Assembly: GCF_036323735.1 (NCBI RefSeq)
Contig: NC_086022.1
Coordinates: 69,910,202-69,974,201 of the forward strand
DNA length: 64,000 nt
Source: Rattus norvegicus
Lineage: Eukaryota > Chordata > Mammalia > Rodentia > Muridae
Reading direction: 5' to 3'
The position numbers and the translations under genes were made by a program. Within the stretch, counting starts at the first letter, position 1, and each line of letters opens with the position of its first letter. This document shows, piece after piece, positions 1-12,278 of this stretch. The notes below the pieces were generated by a model that was given only the letters and a program-made list of their open reading frames with translations, searched no databases and was not told the DNA's origin.

Positions 1-948
1 TGTCCACTGGCTATTGACACCTGCCTTCTTCCCCTTATGGTGACACTTGTTCTAGCAGCCACACCATAAGTCTTTGTAGCTCTTCATCAGCTGATTGCAG
101 GGTGTGCCTTCGCAGATGCATAGTTCTGCTCAATTGAGCAATAGGTTATATCTAGATGACCACATAGGAGCTTTCTGCCAGGGTGAAGATTCCTTTTATA
201 TATTTCAGCTCAAATGTGCTTTTGGATGATTCTAAAGTCCTAACGGTCAACAGGAGGCAGTTTCTGTGTGTCTTAGGTTCCCTCAGGCATGGTATGGTGT
301 CAGGCCAGAGTGTGAACTTGGTGAGAACTTCCCCTGAGCTCCCTTGATCATGTTGCTCACACAGTCAGACTTGCCTAGGGTAAACGACAAACACGCTTTT
401 CTAGTTTAAGAGGCAACTGTAAGTATGACGGCCTACATCCATGTACATAGAACTATGAACTCAGTAGCAACTTTTTGAAAGCTGATAAGCATTCTTGCCA
501 TTTTAATCGACTCAAACTGTGCCAATTAAACTGAGCCTAAGAAGGCTACTTATTTGTGTCTTTTTCCTGGGATTTCTTTTTCTAAAGCCCCACAGTCCTC
601 TTGGTTGTAGTGAGATATTCAAAACCCATCTCCGGAAATGGTTGAAGAACTAGTTAGAAAAGACTAGATTGCTACTTCAGGTTGGCATGAAGGTTTCCTA
701 CCAGCCATTTCAGCACGTGTGCTAAGCCAGGAGCTGAGCTCCACCAGCCACTCTGAAGTTTCACTGGGCTCCACACTTCTTAATCATTTCCAAGCAGGAG
801 TCAGAGGAACGTGCTTTTATTTCCAGTGATCTCCCCAAATAAGCAAAGATGTTAAAAAGAACCAGCGCGACGACAACAGCAGCAGCAAATATTCTGACCT
901 TCCAGAAATTCCTGTAAGAATTACAGAAGTTTAAAATAATACCCATCT
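1..948. other. Unique-looking intronic sequence
   Basis: No repeat, RNA gene or exon recognised. Base composition is mixed, with no long low-complexity run. Confidence 0.5.
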
Positions 949-1050
949 GAGCTGGACACTATGTTGCATGCCTGTAACTGCAGGATTTATGAGGCAGAAG
1001 ACTGCAAGTTTGAAAACAGCCTTGGCTATGTAACAAGGCTCTCCCTCTCT
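949..1050 (+). repeat. Old B1/proto-B1 SINE fragment
   Basis: GAGCTGGACACTATGTTGCA and the following GCCTGTAACTGCAGGATTTA correspond to the 7SL-derived B1 start (gctgggcatggtggcgcacgcctgtaatcc). AGGCAGAAGACTGCAAGTTT and the AACAGCCTTGGCTA segment match the B1 middle. The element is diverged and ends in a C-rich stretch instead of a clean A tail. Confidence 0.65.
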
Positions 1051-3110
1051 TCCCACTCCCCCCACCCTCCCATAAACATAACTTCACCATGCCTTAGGAT
1101 CATCCAAAGGCTGACCTGTACCTGACTAACTCTTGGCCACAGTAAAATTCTCATAGATCTTCTGGGGTTCCAAAGTCTAGCTGAATTTATCATTACATCA
1201 CCATCTCTGAATTGTCTGCCTGAGTTTCTTAAGCTAGATAATACGAACTGCTATCTCGGATCATCTAGCAGGATCATACCAGCAAATTAATCAGTTTGTA
1301 AAGAATGCAATGATACTATATACATTAGACCCAGAAACTATAATTAGAAGATTCACCGTGGGTCAAAAATAGTAGCTATTCTGGGTTCTCTGCTGTCATG
1401 AACACGGGTAACATGTAAGAATGAATATCTTTCTCTGTTATCAGGTTGCCACAAGCAAACCATATCTGTTCTCCTAATAGCCCCTTCTGGACTGTAAAGT
1501 GGTCTCTCTAGCAAATTGGTTTTGAAGCTGGGTTATATCTAGACATGGGCTTCCATTTATATAGCCGAATGGGGGAAAAGGCTACATTTGTACAACTTAT
1601 ATAAAACAGCTAAAGATGTTGTAGTGATAGCTGTTATGTATTTACCGCTTAGAGCTCGGGAAGATTGATGGGTGTAGGAGGCCCTGATGCTCCTCTGATC
1701 TTAGACTCTCTGATTAGCCAATAATAACACACTAGCACACCAATTATACCAGCTGTCAGCAGGCAGAACCGTGCTGTCAAAGTCATCAATAGAGAGACAA
1801 TCCTCCCTACTTTCAAAATTGTCCTTGATCAGTGTCAAAAGCATTCATCATTGGAAGATGTCTAAATGAATCTTGATGAGAATGTGGGGTCTACAGTTTC
1901 CAAGGAAGCTCTAGGCCTGTGTTCAGAGACTCTGAAGAGGGAGGAGATATTTCTAGAGACATCCATCTTTCAGAGGGGTGACAGGGATGAGCACCGTAAA
2001 TATCTGCCAGGGGTGTCTAGGAAGTAAGGCATGAATTTCCTGTTGTTTTTGAAAATTACAACTGCTTTGGAAGTGAGCAGTTTGTGACAGAAGGTGGCCT
2101 TTGGGGACCAAGCTTATGCTGAAAACATCTTGTTCTAACCCAAGCAATTACTACTAAGGGACAATTTACCATCTCACCTAGCAATACATCACGCACCAAA
2201 ATCCATTTCCTTTCAAGTTAAAATTCCCTTCAAGGAGGGGAGGTGCTTGAGAAACATTTAAGCTTAGAGGAGAGCTGGAGAAGAGGGCAAGGCCAAACTG
2301 AGTCCCAGGCACATGCCATTTTTCTAACCGTAGCATGCTTTCTTACCCACGCCAGGCCACCATTCTGAATTTGGAGGCATGAGTCTTTGTTATTCAGAGC
2401 TCTGTGTCCACAGCTTGTACCTGATTCAGGAGTCCTTGTTCCCAAGCAACATATTTTTGTTTACTTATATTTTCATGCACTGTTATCTACTTGCACAGAA
2501 ACACAGTGCTGTGGCTTCAGAGAGATCTGTTCCCATTCTTGATCTAGGGAATTTTTCTTGTTCTGAGATTCCTTCTCCAAGGGGCCAGGTCTCATACCCA
2601 GTCTTATAAGTCTGGCTGGTGTCTCAGTGGGGTCTTGAAGATGTACACTACACTCTATAACATGGCTTACCTTACCTTAGTATTTTCAAAGCTAGAAATT
2701 CTCAAACTCCTTAGCCCATTCTAAGATGACATTTGGTTAGACATTTTATATATGGCTTGGGACTGAAGGTGGGGATCATAATTTCCCAGTTCTGACCTTT
2801 AGCTCTCAATCCCACGTGACGAATAACCTTTCTAATGTGCACATCAGAAAATTTATGCCACCCTTCCTCTGAAGAGAATCTCAGGTGATCTATAGATATA
2901 TAGTGTACTTGGCCTTGGCCAATATCCAAACATTGATTTTGTGTGTGTTTTTTTTAACAGCAAACAACCATTTATGGGGAGGCAAACAAAATGTAGTAGG
3001 CATTAAATTAGAAAATAGGTCTGATCTGGAGAATCATGTACAGAGGAGGTTAAAAGAGTGATGGTGTCTAAGCTATCTAAGCTACTAAGAAAAAGCAGGC
3101 AGAAATTGAC
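1051..3110. other. Unique intronic sequence
   Basis: About 2 kb with no recognised repeat family, exon or RNA gene. The region ends in a purine-rich stretch (3113-3180, GAGGGAGAGG-type runs) before the large pyrimidine microsatellite. Confidence 0.45.
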
Positions 3111-3244
3111 AAAAGAGGGAGAGGGAGAGTGGGAGGGATGGAGGAGAGTGGGAGGGGAGGGGGGAGAAGAGTTTGGGAGGAGCCCATTAGAGAGCTGAGA
3201 AGGCCTTGAAGACCAGACCAGTTGGTTGTTGTTTTATTGATTGT

Positions 3245-3368
3245 ACCTACCTACCTACCTTCCTTCCTTCCTTCCTTCCTCCCTCCCTCCCTCCCTCCCT
3301 CCCTCCCTCCCTCCCTCCCTTCCTTCCTTCCTTCCTTCCTTCCTTCCTTCCTTCCTTCCTTCCTTCCC
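3245..3368. repeat. Pyrimidine tetranucleotide microsatellite (TACC)n-(TTCC)n-(TCCC)n-(TTCC)n
   Basis: A short TACC block is followed by TTCC, then TCCC, then TTCC units. From 3258 to 3368 there is not one purine on the plus strand (111 bp). The TTCC/TCCC/TTCC order gives approximate mirror symmetry, the arrangement needed for intramolecular triplex (H-DNA). Length is expected to be polymorphic. Confidence 0.97.
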
Positions 3369-3373
3369 ATTTA

Positions 3374-3534
3374 CTATGAATTTTATTTTATTGTAGTAAA
3401 ATATGCAGAATGTAAAATTCTCCATGTTAATTGTTCTTTTCACTGTGTAGTTGAGTACTATTCAGTATGATGATTATATTTACTATGAGCCCCATCTCCA
3501 GAAACATTTTTTATTTCACTTTTATTTAATGTTT
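3374..3534 (+). repeat. Ancient L1M 3'-region fragment, left part
   Basis: TTTTATTGTAGTAAAATATG, then the GAATGTAAAATTCTCCATGT segment, then CCCCATCTCCAGAA match the old mammalian L1 phrase ttgtggtaaaatatacataacataaaatttaccat...ccatctccagaact. It continues after the SINE interruption at 3887. Confidence 0.7.
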
Positions 3535-3886
3535 GCATATGCCAGTGTTATGTGTAGTACATGCATATAGATGTATATGAGTGCATATGTACCTTGTACA
3601 GGTGCTTGTGAAGCCAGATGTTGACACTGGTGTCTTTCTGAATTACTTTTCTACCTTAATTTCAATACAGATCTCTCATCAAGGCTGAAGTTCACTGGTT
3701 ATAGTAGTGGCCAGCAAACCCCAGGCGTGCCCTCTGCCTCTCCCTTCCTAGTGCTGAGATCACAGGTGTGGGCTGAGTGTGGGCTATAGCATCCAGCTTT
3801 GTACATGGATTCTGGGGATTTGAACTCTAGTCCTTTTATGCCTGTGAAGCAAGCGCTCTGAGCCACTGTCCCAGCCCTTCTAGAGC
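3535..3886 (-). repeat. B4-type composite SINE (ID-like head plus B1-like body), inserted in the L1M
   Basis: On the minus strand it begins GGGCTGGGACAGTGGCTCAG with a tRNA-like promoter region ending GTTCAAATCCCCAGAATCC. A B1-like stretch with CCTGTGATCTCAGCAC follows, then the GGGGTTTGCTGGCCACT motif typical of B4, then a GT/AT-rich tail. It is clearly diverged, consistent with insertion early in rodent evolution. Confidence 0.65.
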
Positions 3887-4385
3887 TTTTTGATCTCATA
3901 AAACTCACTTCTCCTTAGATAACAATCTCTTTATGCACCCCTTCTTTTGAAAATGTTACTATTCTTCTAATTCTGTGAATTTGACTGTTCTAGATAATTC
4001 ACAGAAGTAGAACCACCACACCTTATCTGTCCTTTTGTTGTCTGATTTCACTTTGAAGAATGCCTTTAAGGTTGTAGCATATGTTAAAAATGTCATCCTT
4101 TGAAGGTTAACTAATTCCTTCATATATGACAGGTAATATATAATACTGTATTTCATAATATGTTATAGCAACATCTTGCTGTGTATGCTACACACACATG
4201 AACAGCATTTATCCATCCATCTGCTAGTGCACACTTAGGCTGCTTTCTCCCTTTGGCTCTTGTGTAAATAACACTGCTATGAATGTTGGACTGATTGCTT
4301 TTTCTTCTTTACTTCGTATACTTGGAAGTGTGATACTATTTTTAGATTCTTGAGAAGTTGCCATACTGTTTTTATTATGAAATTT
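3887..4385 (+). repeat. Ancient L1M 3'-region fragment, right part
   Basis: GAATTTGACTGTTCTAGATA, then ATCCATCCATCTGCTAGTGC, then TAACACTGCTATGAATGTTG, then the TTGCCATACTGTTTTT end all match the ancient L1 3' segment (gaatttgactattctagata ... tatccattcatctg ... aataatgctgctatgaac ... gccatactgttttc). The order matches the consensus, so this is one element split by the SINE at 3535-3886. Confidence 0.75.
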
Positions 4386-4587
4386 AAACATTCACAAAAT
4401 TTAAAGAAGAGTGCAATAAACACTCAGATGCAAAACAAGATGCTCAAACTTTGTAGCCCTCGAATGCCATCTAACTGACTATGAGACATAAGAGTTTTGG
4501 ATTGCAATATGAGGCTCACAATTTCCAAGTTCTGGCCTCGAGCACTCATCTCTTAACATCCACAAAGCTCTGGTGCTTCCTTATTTG

Positions 4588-4631
4588 AAACAAAACAAAA
4601 CAAAACAAAACAAAACAAAACAAAACAAAAC
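4588..4631. repeat. (CAAAA)n microsatellite
   Basis: About nine uninterrupted AAAAC units. No clear SINE body abuts it, so it is either an orphan A-rich tail or an independent expansion. Confidence 0.95.
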
Positions 4632-5795
4632 TCAAATCTACAAATTGCTAACCATTTGCCAGTATTTAATCTTTGTCTCTTCCTCTGTATCAGAAGTGTT
4701 TGATTATTTTGATGAATCATAAAGTGTAAATTGCAAAGATCATGACCCTTATTCCCTAAATACATCCACACACCCACTTATCCACCTTGCCCATCACATG
4801 CATCAGAGTTAAAAATGTCTTCCTGGTACCACTTACATCTTCGCTTGTATTCTGATGTCCCAGATTGCCAGATGTGTGCATTATGGTTTTTTTTTTTCCA
4901 AGCCTGACTCTGATAGCCAAGCATCATACAGGACAAGGCTTTGAGTGAGTCCAGTGGACAGGAAGGTGTCTCTAGAGGATGAGAAGTCCTGTCAGGCAAG
5001 AGATACAAGGTCATTGTGGACTGAGGTATTTTTTTCTAGGCCCTTGAGGGTCACCCCTAACTCCTGAAAATGAACTTTAGAAACTGAAGGCCGAGTTCCC
5101 TACTCTGAGATAGACCAGATTCAGAGTCGTGTTGTGACTTTGACCTGGTCTATACTTTGGCCAAATCTCCGATGTGTTTGCAAGTTGCAATGAGTCATTG
5201 TCAAGCAACCAGACATTGCGCGCTCCCCATCTCCAAGTCTCGTTATCTCAGTAACTAATGTGCTTTCTACAGATTCAACTGTGCGTTTGTGGCACATTAG
5301 ATGCTGAGAATTCACCATGTGTATGATAACTCATTTTTTTCCTGCAGGGTTCTTCTTCCTCTCACTGGTTCCCTGGAATGATGGCACCCCAGGATGGTGG
5401 TATGGGGGTGTTTTTCTTCCCCAGGGCAATGCAGTCTTTATCTTCCATACCACAGAACTAAGCATCCCTAAAGCCTTAATCTGCCACCAAGCCAGCAGTC
5501 TATTTACTGAGTGATAGCTGTTTGCTCAGCACGGAAAGGGAGCCAAAGGAAAAATAAAGCACCCAGAACCAAGAAAAATAAAACTATTAGAAACATCATT
5601 ACAGACTTGACGCTTTCAACTAAGTGTGCACAGGGTGGCAGATGTGCAGAGAAGAGTGAGATACAAGAGCAATAATATATGTAGAACAGCAATGAAAGGA
5701 ATAGTGGCTTTGAGTTTGAGGGAACGCAAATGAGGAGTATTATATAGGAGGGTGGGAAGGAGGAAATAGAAGGAGTAAATGATGTAATATATTTT
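4632..5795. other. Unique intronic sequence
   Basis: No repeat family, exon or RNA gene recognised apart from a short T run near 4889-4897. Confidence 0.45.
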
Positions 5796-5801
5796 AATTT
5801 A

Positions 5802-5835
5802 AAATATAAATTATATTTAAATATAATTTATATTT
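5802..5835. repeat. 34-bp perfect AT palindrome
   Basis: Bases 5802-5818 are the exact reverse complement of 5819-5835, with no spacer and no G or C. The symmetry breaks at 5801/5836 and then pairs for three more bases. It lies in a wider AT-rich stretch (5785-5840). Confidence 0.95.
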
Positions 5836-7500
5836 AAAAAGGGCAATAAGGAAATGGCAGACTTCCAGACTTGTGGGGTCTTGAAGGGTGTGTTGTGTGT
5901 GTCTAGGGGGTCAGGAGAAAGAGAAGAACATTGTGGGGTCAACTGAGTTCCTTCCCTACTTCTATGGAAACCATCCACTAACAGCCAGGCACTGGTGCCC
6001 TGGAGTGGAAGGTCTCTGGATGAAACATGTCACAAATCTCCTGGTCTCAAGAAAGCCTTCATTTCATTCCTCTTGATGTTGATAGACTACTTGAGGTCAT
6101 CAGGGACCACACGGATTTTCTCTCAGGGAGCTATGTTTGGCGTGTAGAGAGTGGTGGGTCAGCCAAGTGGACAAGTGCTCTTCAGACATGCAGTACCCAT
6201 TGTGAGGGATTTGTGCAGAGACATGCGTTTCCACTGTAAGGCAGAAAGAACGTATTAGCCTAGCATTTTCATCTTCTTCCTCAAACTTGAACGGCCACTT
6301 AACTCTTTTGGTGTTTATCTTCCCATGCTCCAACTTTTTCTCTCTTCTCTCTTGTAAGGCTGGCCTCCTTGAAGGTAGTTCGGCATTTCTTGTTGGCTTG
6401 TGTGTTTACTTATTTAGTCTCCATGTGTCATTGACGAGCTCCAGGACTCGGCCTCTTCTTGATTTACAGTTGTATTTCCAATGAAATTGGCGATAAGATC
6501 AACAGCACAGTTTGTAAAAGGGGTTTTCCCTCACAACCACAGGATCACCACATGTCACTTTGGAAAGAAGAGGAAAACACAATGAGGAGGGCTGAGCCAT
6601 GCCTGTCCCTTCATACATTTCTTTAGAGCTCCCAAACAAATACAAAAATGTAATATGATTTAAAAAAAAAAAGGACAATTGAGCCCAGAGTTGTTTGGTT
6701 GTGACAGGGTCTCCTCACCAGCCAGCATTGCGAACCTCACATAAGGCAGGGGCACTCTTATCTATCATGACAGTCTCAAGCGTGACTCAAGATTTAGATG
6801 CACTTTTAAAGCTCGGCCGGGCTGCTGACTAGCTGTGTGAACTTTAATAACAACAGCGGCAGCAACAAATCCATGTTTTTTAAATGTATCCCTACGACCT
6901 TATGAACAGAATCTACATTATGGTCATTTAAGAGTTGTAGAGGAACTTACAGGTTGTTTTATAATTTCTTACCCTCTGATATACATGATAACACACACTT
7001 AATCACGGCTTCAGAGTAGACTAACAGGCTGTGGAGGGCTTAGCCATAAGGAGGCAGGCCCTGGTGTGAATACTCTTCCCACTCACACCATAATTAATGG
7101 AGAGCTGTGGTGTTTTCAACAGGTTCTGTTGTATCCCAAGTTCTGTCTCTGCCTTGGTTAGTTTGTGTCTTCTCAGAATCTAAAATGGAGAGGATGGGAA
7201 CCACGACATCCGCAACTCTTCCTGTATCTGCATGGGTTTTCTTCTTAGCCACCTCTCACCCTAAATCCCGCCCTGCCCTTCTACTCTGATTTCTTCTCGG
7301 ATGTGGCTAAATTGTTGCCCTGTGTTTTAAGTGTATGCTTTTACCCTGTGAAGTCTTCCATCTTTTGTTCTCTCTCACTTTTTGCTGACTCCTAGACCGC
7401 CACTGCCTTTACACACCTGCATCCTATCACCGTGACCTGAGTCTAAACAGCCCTTAGCCTAACCAGCTAATTTGGATCTAATTAGAATTCTAGCTTATTA
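5836..7500. other. Unique intronic sequence
   Basis: No family recognised. The only low-complexity item is a 12-base A run near 6662-6673. Confidence 0.45.
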
Positions 7501-7517
7501 ATGCATGCGCGCGCGCG

Positions 7518-7578
<61 letters not shown>

Positions 7579-7583
7579 ACACA
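7501..7583. repeat. (CG)n(CA)n compound dinucleotide tract
   Basis: ATGCATG leads into about nine CG steps and then a long CA run with one ATA interruption. The tract alternates purine and pyrimidine for about 82 bases, with a CG-rich core, the best local candidate for left-handed (Z) DNA. Confidence 0.97.
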
Positions 7584-8597
7584 ACCTCGGTGCCTACACA
7601 CTGCAGGGGAAGCTACAGAAGGCAACCATAGGCATGTAGGACAGTTATAGAGTTGAAACTCATGTTTCAACATGACAGGAATTTACTGGTGTCCTGATAT
7701 TGAGCCTCCTAATAAACCCCCAACAGCAGTAGGCCTGGCTTTCTTCCCTACTTAAGGCATGGAAGTTGAGGCTCAGTGGCACTTGGTGTCTCTCTAAGGC
7801 CTCTCTGCTGAATTGTGGGGGTACTAGACCAGAGTCCACATCTGTAGCCCAGTGCTCCCTCTACAATGCTCTGTTCACCTGGAAAATCAGAGCTATCTGA
7901 TTACCAAGTAAAAACTATATATTTCCTTTGCTTATTTATATATACAAAGCTTTCTATACTGGGGGAATGGGAGAGAGGATGAGGCAGGGGGTTGGGAGTC
8001 AGTTGGAACCAGAGAGCTATAATTAATCCTTTCTCCTACACAAGCCATTGAAATACCACACATAATAAACACCATCACCCACAAAATGCCATGATTGAAC
8101 AGCATTGCTTCATATCCAGGAGGAGGGGGGGACGGCACTAATTAGCAGGTGGAAATAGAGTATTTACAACATACGATTATTGGTAATAGAATTATCCTCA
8201 CCCTTCTAATCATAGAGGAGATGTAGGGATCTTCCCAGCTGTGAGGCAAGATAAGCCCTGTGAGAAAGGAGGACATGCGTATGTGGGGGAACTCTTCAGC
8301 TCTTGAAGGCCCCAGCTGCTGGTTGAGGAGTCAATGAGGCAATGCCTCTGGTGGAGAAGAGTGATGTCAGCACTCTGGAAATGAATGACCAGCACGCCCT
8401 GCTTGTCATCCTAAAGTTTCGTCAATCTTCTTGGGTGCTTCCTCTCAGGAGATTGCTGCCCACATTCCAAAGAGTGGAAAGGGAACCCTTTTGTAAATGT
8501 CCAAATAGGCAAATGTCCCATCATCTCTTCCCATCTGACTGAGCCCAGCCTGCTTCTCTAAGGCTCCCCTTACTGGGCCATTGTTCTCTCTAGAGGA
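7584..8597. other. Unique intronic sequence
   Basis: No recognised repeat, exon or RNA gene in this kilobase. Confidence 0.45.
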
Positions 8598-8823
8598 ACA
8601 GTTCTTAACATGTCAGTCATGACCCCTTTGTGGAAATCAAAAGACTTCTTCACAGTGGTAGCGTAAGAAAACCAGAAAACACAGACATTTACATTACGAT
8701 TCATAACAGTAGCAAAATTAAAGTTATGAAGTAGCAACTAAACTAATTCTATGGTCGATATTTACTACAACATAAGGACTGTGTTAAATGGTCACAGCAT
8801 CAGGAAGGCTGAGAAACCCTGTG
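8598..8823 (+). mobile_element. URR1-like non-autonomous hAT-Charlie DNA transposon, copy 1
   Basis: It begins AACAGTTCTTAAC, a decayed CAGTGGTTCTCAACC terminus. It contains TTTACATTACGATTCATAAC and AGTTATGAAGTAGCAAC, and ends GGCTGAGAAACCCTGTG, an imperfect inverted terminus. The internal phrases match the rodent element I remember as URR1. The flanking 8-mers CTAGAGGA and CAAGAGCC agree at only 5 of 8 positions, so the duplication is weak here. Confidence 0.75.
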
Positions 8824-9949
8824 CAAGAGCCTCTTATCTGCTGCCACAGAGCCTCAGAGGTATGTCGCACGATAGTAAATGCTAGGGATCAACTGCAAGA
8901 AAACAGAGCCTCAGAAAGATGAGGGGATATGATGGGACTACAAAACGTTTATCTGACAGCTTCCTGTTGCTCGTTCTGCCTCTCCACATGAGCTGTGTCT
9001 GTTTACAGACAAGAGACTATTCCCTTGTGACTTCAAAGAAGAGAGAGATGGAGAAGGTTCAGGAACAAAGTATGTTTCCTCTAAGATAGAGAGTTGGTGT
9101 TGTGGCCACTTAGCAGTCTATTAGAAGCTCACAGGACATCAAGAGAAGGATTGTAAAGGTCACTATTACAGAGTAGAAATGGGAGATGAAGTGGGGATGA
9201 GTCCAGAGAAAGCCCACTCACTTCAATAGTAACTGCAATTTAGGCCTTGTTGAGATCTCTCCATCAGCGTTGCAGAGGGACAGTAACTCTCTCAGACATA
9301 TATGATTGTTGTCATCCAGAGAAAGAGAGAGAATCAAGAGGACAAGATATCAGGTTGAATTTATTTTTCTGTCCCATGCTGTGCTGACTAGGGGGCAAGA
9401 AAGAGGGTACAGTGCCACGGTTGCTGCTACTATCACCCCAAGAACACCAGGTGTCGGTCTCTAGTCCTTAAAGGTCGAGGGTTGGGCAGACGATTAACTT
9501 AAGTTGGTGCTAGAGGTAATGAGCTCATGAGGGTTTCTCTCCAAAATCATAGTTCCCAACTGCTCTGTTCAGCTTCATTTGCCTAGAAATGGTACCGGGA
9601 GAAAAAACTAGTCTAAGCACGGCCTTTGAGACAAGAAAAAGGTCTTCTTCCAGGATACTCAGGTATTTCCTTAATACTAGAATCCTGGGCTGTTATGACT
9701 GTCTCTCTGTTAACAGATCCTTGTAGGAGCAATGTCTCTTCCACGACTCCTCCAGCAAGTCCTTGAAAGAATAGATTGGGTAGAGAACTGCTTGTCTTCA
9801 GCATAGAATGAGCCATGTTTAAGTTTTCTCAGCAGCGTGGAGATTTAGAACTCAGAACACACTCTCTGATAGGGACCATGCTATAAATAGTAGGCAGGTT
9901 CCCCAGGCAGTGAGGAAAAGCTCGTTTATTCTGTCTGTAACTGAGCAGG

Positions 9950-10075
9950 CGCTTGGAATCCTGGCTCCCCCTTCAGCCCTGTCATTAGCTGCCTCCATGA
10001 CTATGGGGAAGTCATTTTGTGGCTGCCTTTGATTTTCTCACCTGAAGAGACATTTCTCTAGATTAGATAAAATAG
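9950..10075 (+). repeat. MIR SINE fragment
   Basis: GGAATCCTGGCTCCCCCTTC, then CATTAGCTGCCTCCATGACT, then GGGGAAGTCATTTTGTGGCT, then TTTTCTCACCTGAAGAGACA parallel the MIR core (cggctctgccacttactagctgtgtgaccttgggcaag...tttcctcatctgtaaa). Confidence 0.6.
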
Positions 10076-12084
10076 AATTTAATCACATTGTGAGCACTTC
10101 CATGGGAGTCTCTAAGGAACAATGTGGGAGAATGCCTCTCTTTCCTCCCAGGAGGGGCAGAAATGAACATTCTGCCCTCATTGCTTCCCGTAAGTGCAGG
10201 ACCTGGCCGCAGTGGCTCTCAGCAAGCAGAGACTCCGGCGAGGGCTGCACATCCGGTGAGGAACTGGGAAGGACCCTTGCTTGGTTCTAAAAGCACCATA
10301 GCCAGGGGACAGGGGCTGCAGGGGTAAGATCATTAAGAAAAATTAGGGGACTGTATTCTGAGATACACAGCAGGATCTTCTGACATCACTTGGTAAGGAG
10401 GTAGCATTTTAAAAAAAAGGAAGAAAGAAAAGAAAAAGGGAAGCAAAAGCTTTTGCTTTGGGAAGTCATTTGCTTGGCTTTTACTGTCAACTACAAAACT
10501 TTCTAGCAAACTTTGGGATCTCAGAAGAGGAATAAATTTGAGTTCTGGATGCCAGTTTTGAAAAGGAAGAGGCCATTTGACTACTCAGATGTCAGAGGAA
10601 CCTTTGTCTTGCAGGTATTTGGAAGACTAAAAAGATTTGTGGGTCTATAGCAGTGCCTGGGTGACAGAGACCTAGACCCTGAGTCTTGGAGCCTGGGTAC
10701 CACTGGTTCAACAGTGGGAAACTTGCCCACCATCTTCTTTCTTAACTCTTTCTCTCTCCAGCTCAAGTTTCCACCACATGGGATTTCTCTTGTCCCCAAG
10801 GTTTGGAATCTTGACAACAGCATGGTTTTTCCCACTGGGCCATCTGCAAGAGCACATGGGAGGCAAATTAGGCTATTAGGCAGCAAACAGAAACAAAGAT
10901 GTGCTGGGATGGTTTTCCGGAGATTTTCAAGCTTTCTGGAAGCTGCAGGGAAGCTGCAGAAGCTCTGTGGAGCCACGCTGACAGCTTCTGGTGGCAGCTC
11001 CCAGCACTGGCTGCTGAGACAGTGGCTGCTGTCCAGCCCAATCAACCTAACCTCAAGGAATCTGAGACCAGGGAAGGTGAGCTGACAAGGCCAGGAGGTG
11101 ACAGAGACAGGACAGCAGACCCAACTCTTGCCATTGTCAAAGCTCCTTGAACATTTCTTGGAAAGTGGGTGATGAGGAGAACTGACACAAAGGGCACTCT
11201 CATCAGCCGGAAGGCACACTGACTCTTAGTTGTCCCCAATTAGAAAACATCAAGCTACAATCAGCATGCTTGGATATGCGGATGGCACAAACTCAGCTCC
11301 CTGCTGCCCCCTCTTTGCTGCTCTTTTGTTATTTTTGGGAAGATTCAGCATCAGGGCAAATTTCAATCAGATTTAAATCCTCTGTCTTCACTTCCCTTGG
11401 TTTTCTCATTTCTCACCTTTGAGGGACCACCTAGCATCTCTACTCTAACCTTGTTTCCACCTCAAAGTCAACACAAGCTCTCCTTTCTCCTGTCTTGCCT
11501 GCAGCCACTTAGTGGGATTGCTAGGACCTTGGTCTGTCCTTGACTTAGGCAGTGCTGCTCTCTGTGGGCAGAATGAGCCCTCGGAGGAAAGTAGTGGGAA
11601 ATGTGGGATCTGGTGGAATCACATTCGGACATACAAGCTGTTATTAAGGAAGAATTACAACAGGAAATCTGCTATCTAATTCTAGATTCATGTGCCTTTC
11701 ATCTTTCTACAACATCTTAGCCCAAGTGAAGATGGAGTTGCACCAAATCTTTGGAGTTTACAGTAATGAAATGTTCCCTATAATGGCGGATGTCCTGGTC
11801 TGTCCTCTAGTGTGCTTCCTGTACACCTCTGCATGCCCAAGGACTGGACTCACCTTATTTTTCATTTTAGGGGTATGTCTTGTCTTTTTCTGGAAGATGG
11901 TTATAGATGTTAATATACCGGTCTTCTTTGCTTACTCATTGAACTACATAAAAGATTTAATCACATGCCTTCTGTACTTCAGACTCCTCTAAGGCGTGTA
12001 TACATCTCTTCAGGCCCTTTTCTTCTTTCTGTGTCCCTAGGTTATTTCTGCTTTACCTTCTGTTTGAACTTATTTTATTATTTA
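10076..12084. other. Unique intronic sequence
   Basis: No repeat or exon recognised. A 212-codon open frame on the minus strand (10581-11219) and a 100-codon hydrophobic plus-strand frame (11690-11992) have no recognisable domain or splice context and are treated as chance. Confidence 0.4.
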
Positions 12085-12278
12085 ATTATGTGGAGATATG
12101 TGTATCTGCATATAAAAAAATGCACACATGTGTACAGGAGCCCACTGAGGCCTGAGGCATCTGGTCCCCTGGAGTAACCAGAGACTGTGAGCTACCTGGC
12201 ACGGGTTCTGGGAATCAAACTCCGGTCCTCTGGACGAGCAGCAAGTGCTCATAACCACTAAGCCATGTCTCCAGCCCC
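12085..12278 (-). repeat. B2/B3-family SINE
   Basis: On the minus strand it starts GGGGCTGGAGACATGGCTTA, then GTGGTTATGAGCACTTGCTG, with a tRNA-like B box region and an A/T-rich tail near 12109-12119. It is full-length or nearly so. Confidence 0.85.

Noticed and set aside
3222..3470. Pro/Leu/Ser repeat frame and its Glu/Gly/Arg/Lys antisense
   Set aside because: Product of the TTCC/TCCC microsatellite.
10581..11219. Longest open frame in the window, 212 codons on the minus strand
   Set aside because: No recognisable domain, no splice context, antisense to the host gene, and overlapping open frames on the other strand show that the region merely lacks stops.
11690..11992. 100-codon hydrophobic open frame
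   Set aside because: Looks membrane-like but is not similar to any family I know, is not flanked by matching splice sites I can defend, and T-rich DNA gives hydrophobic translations by default.
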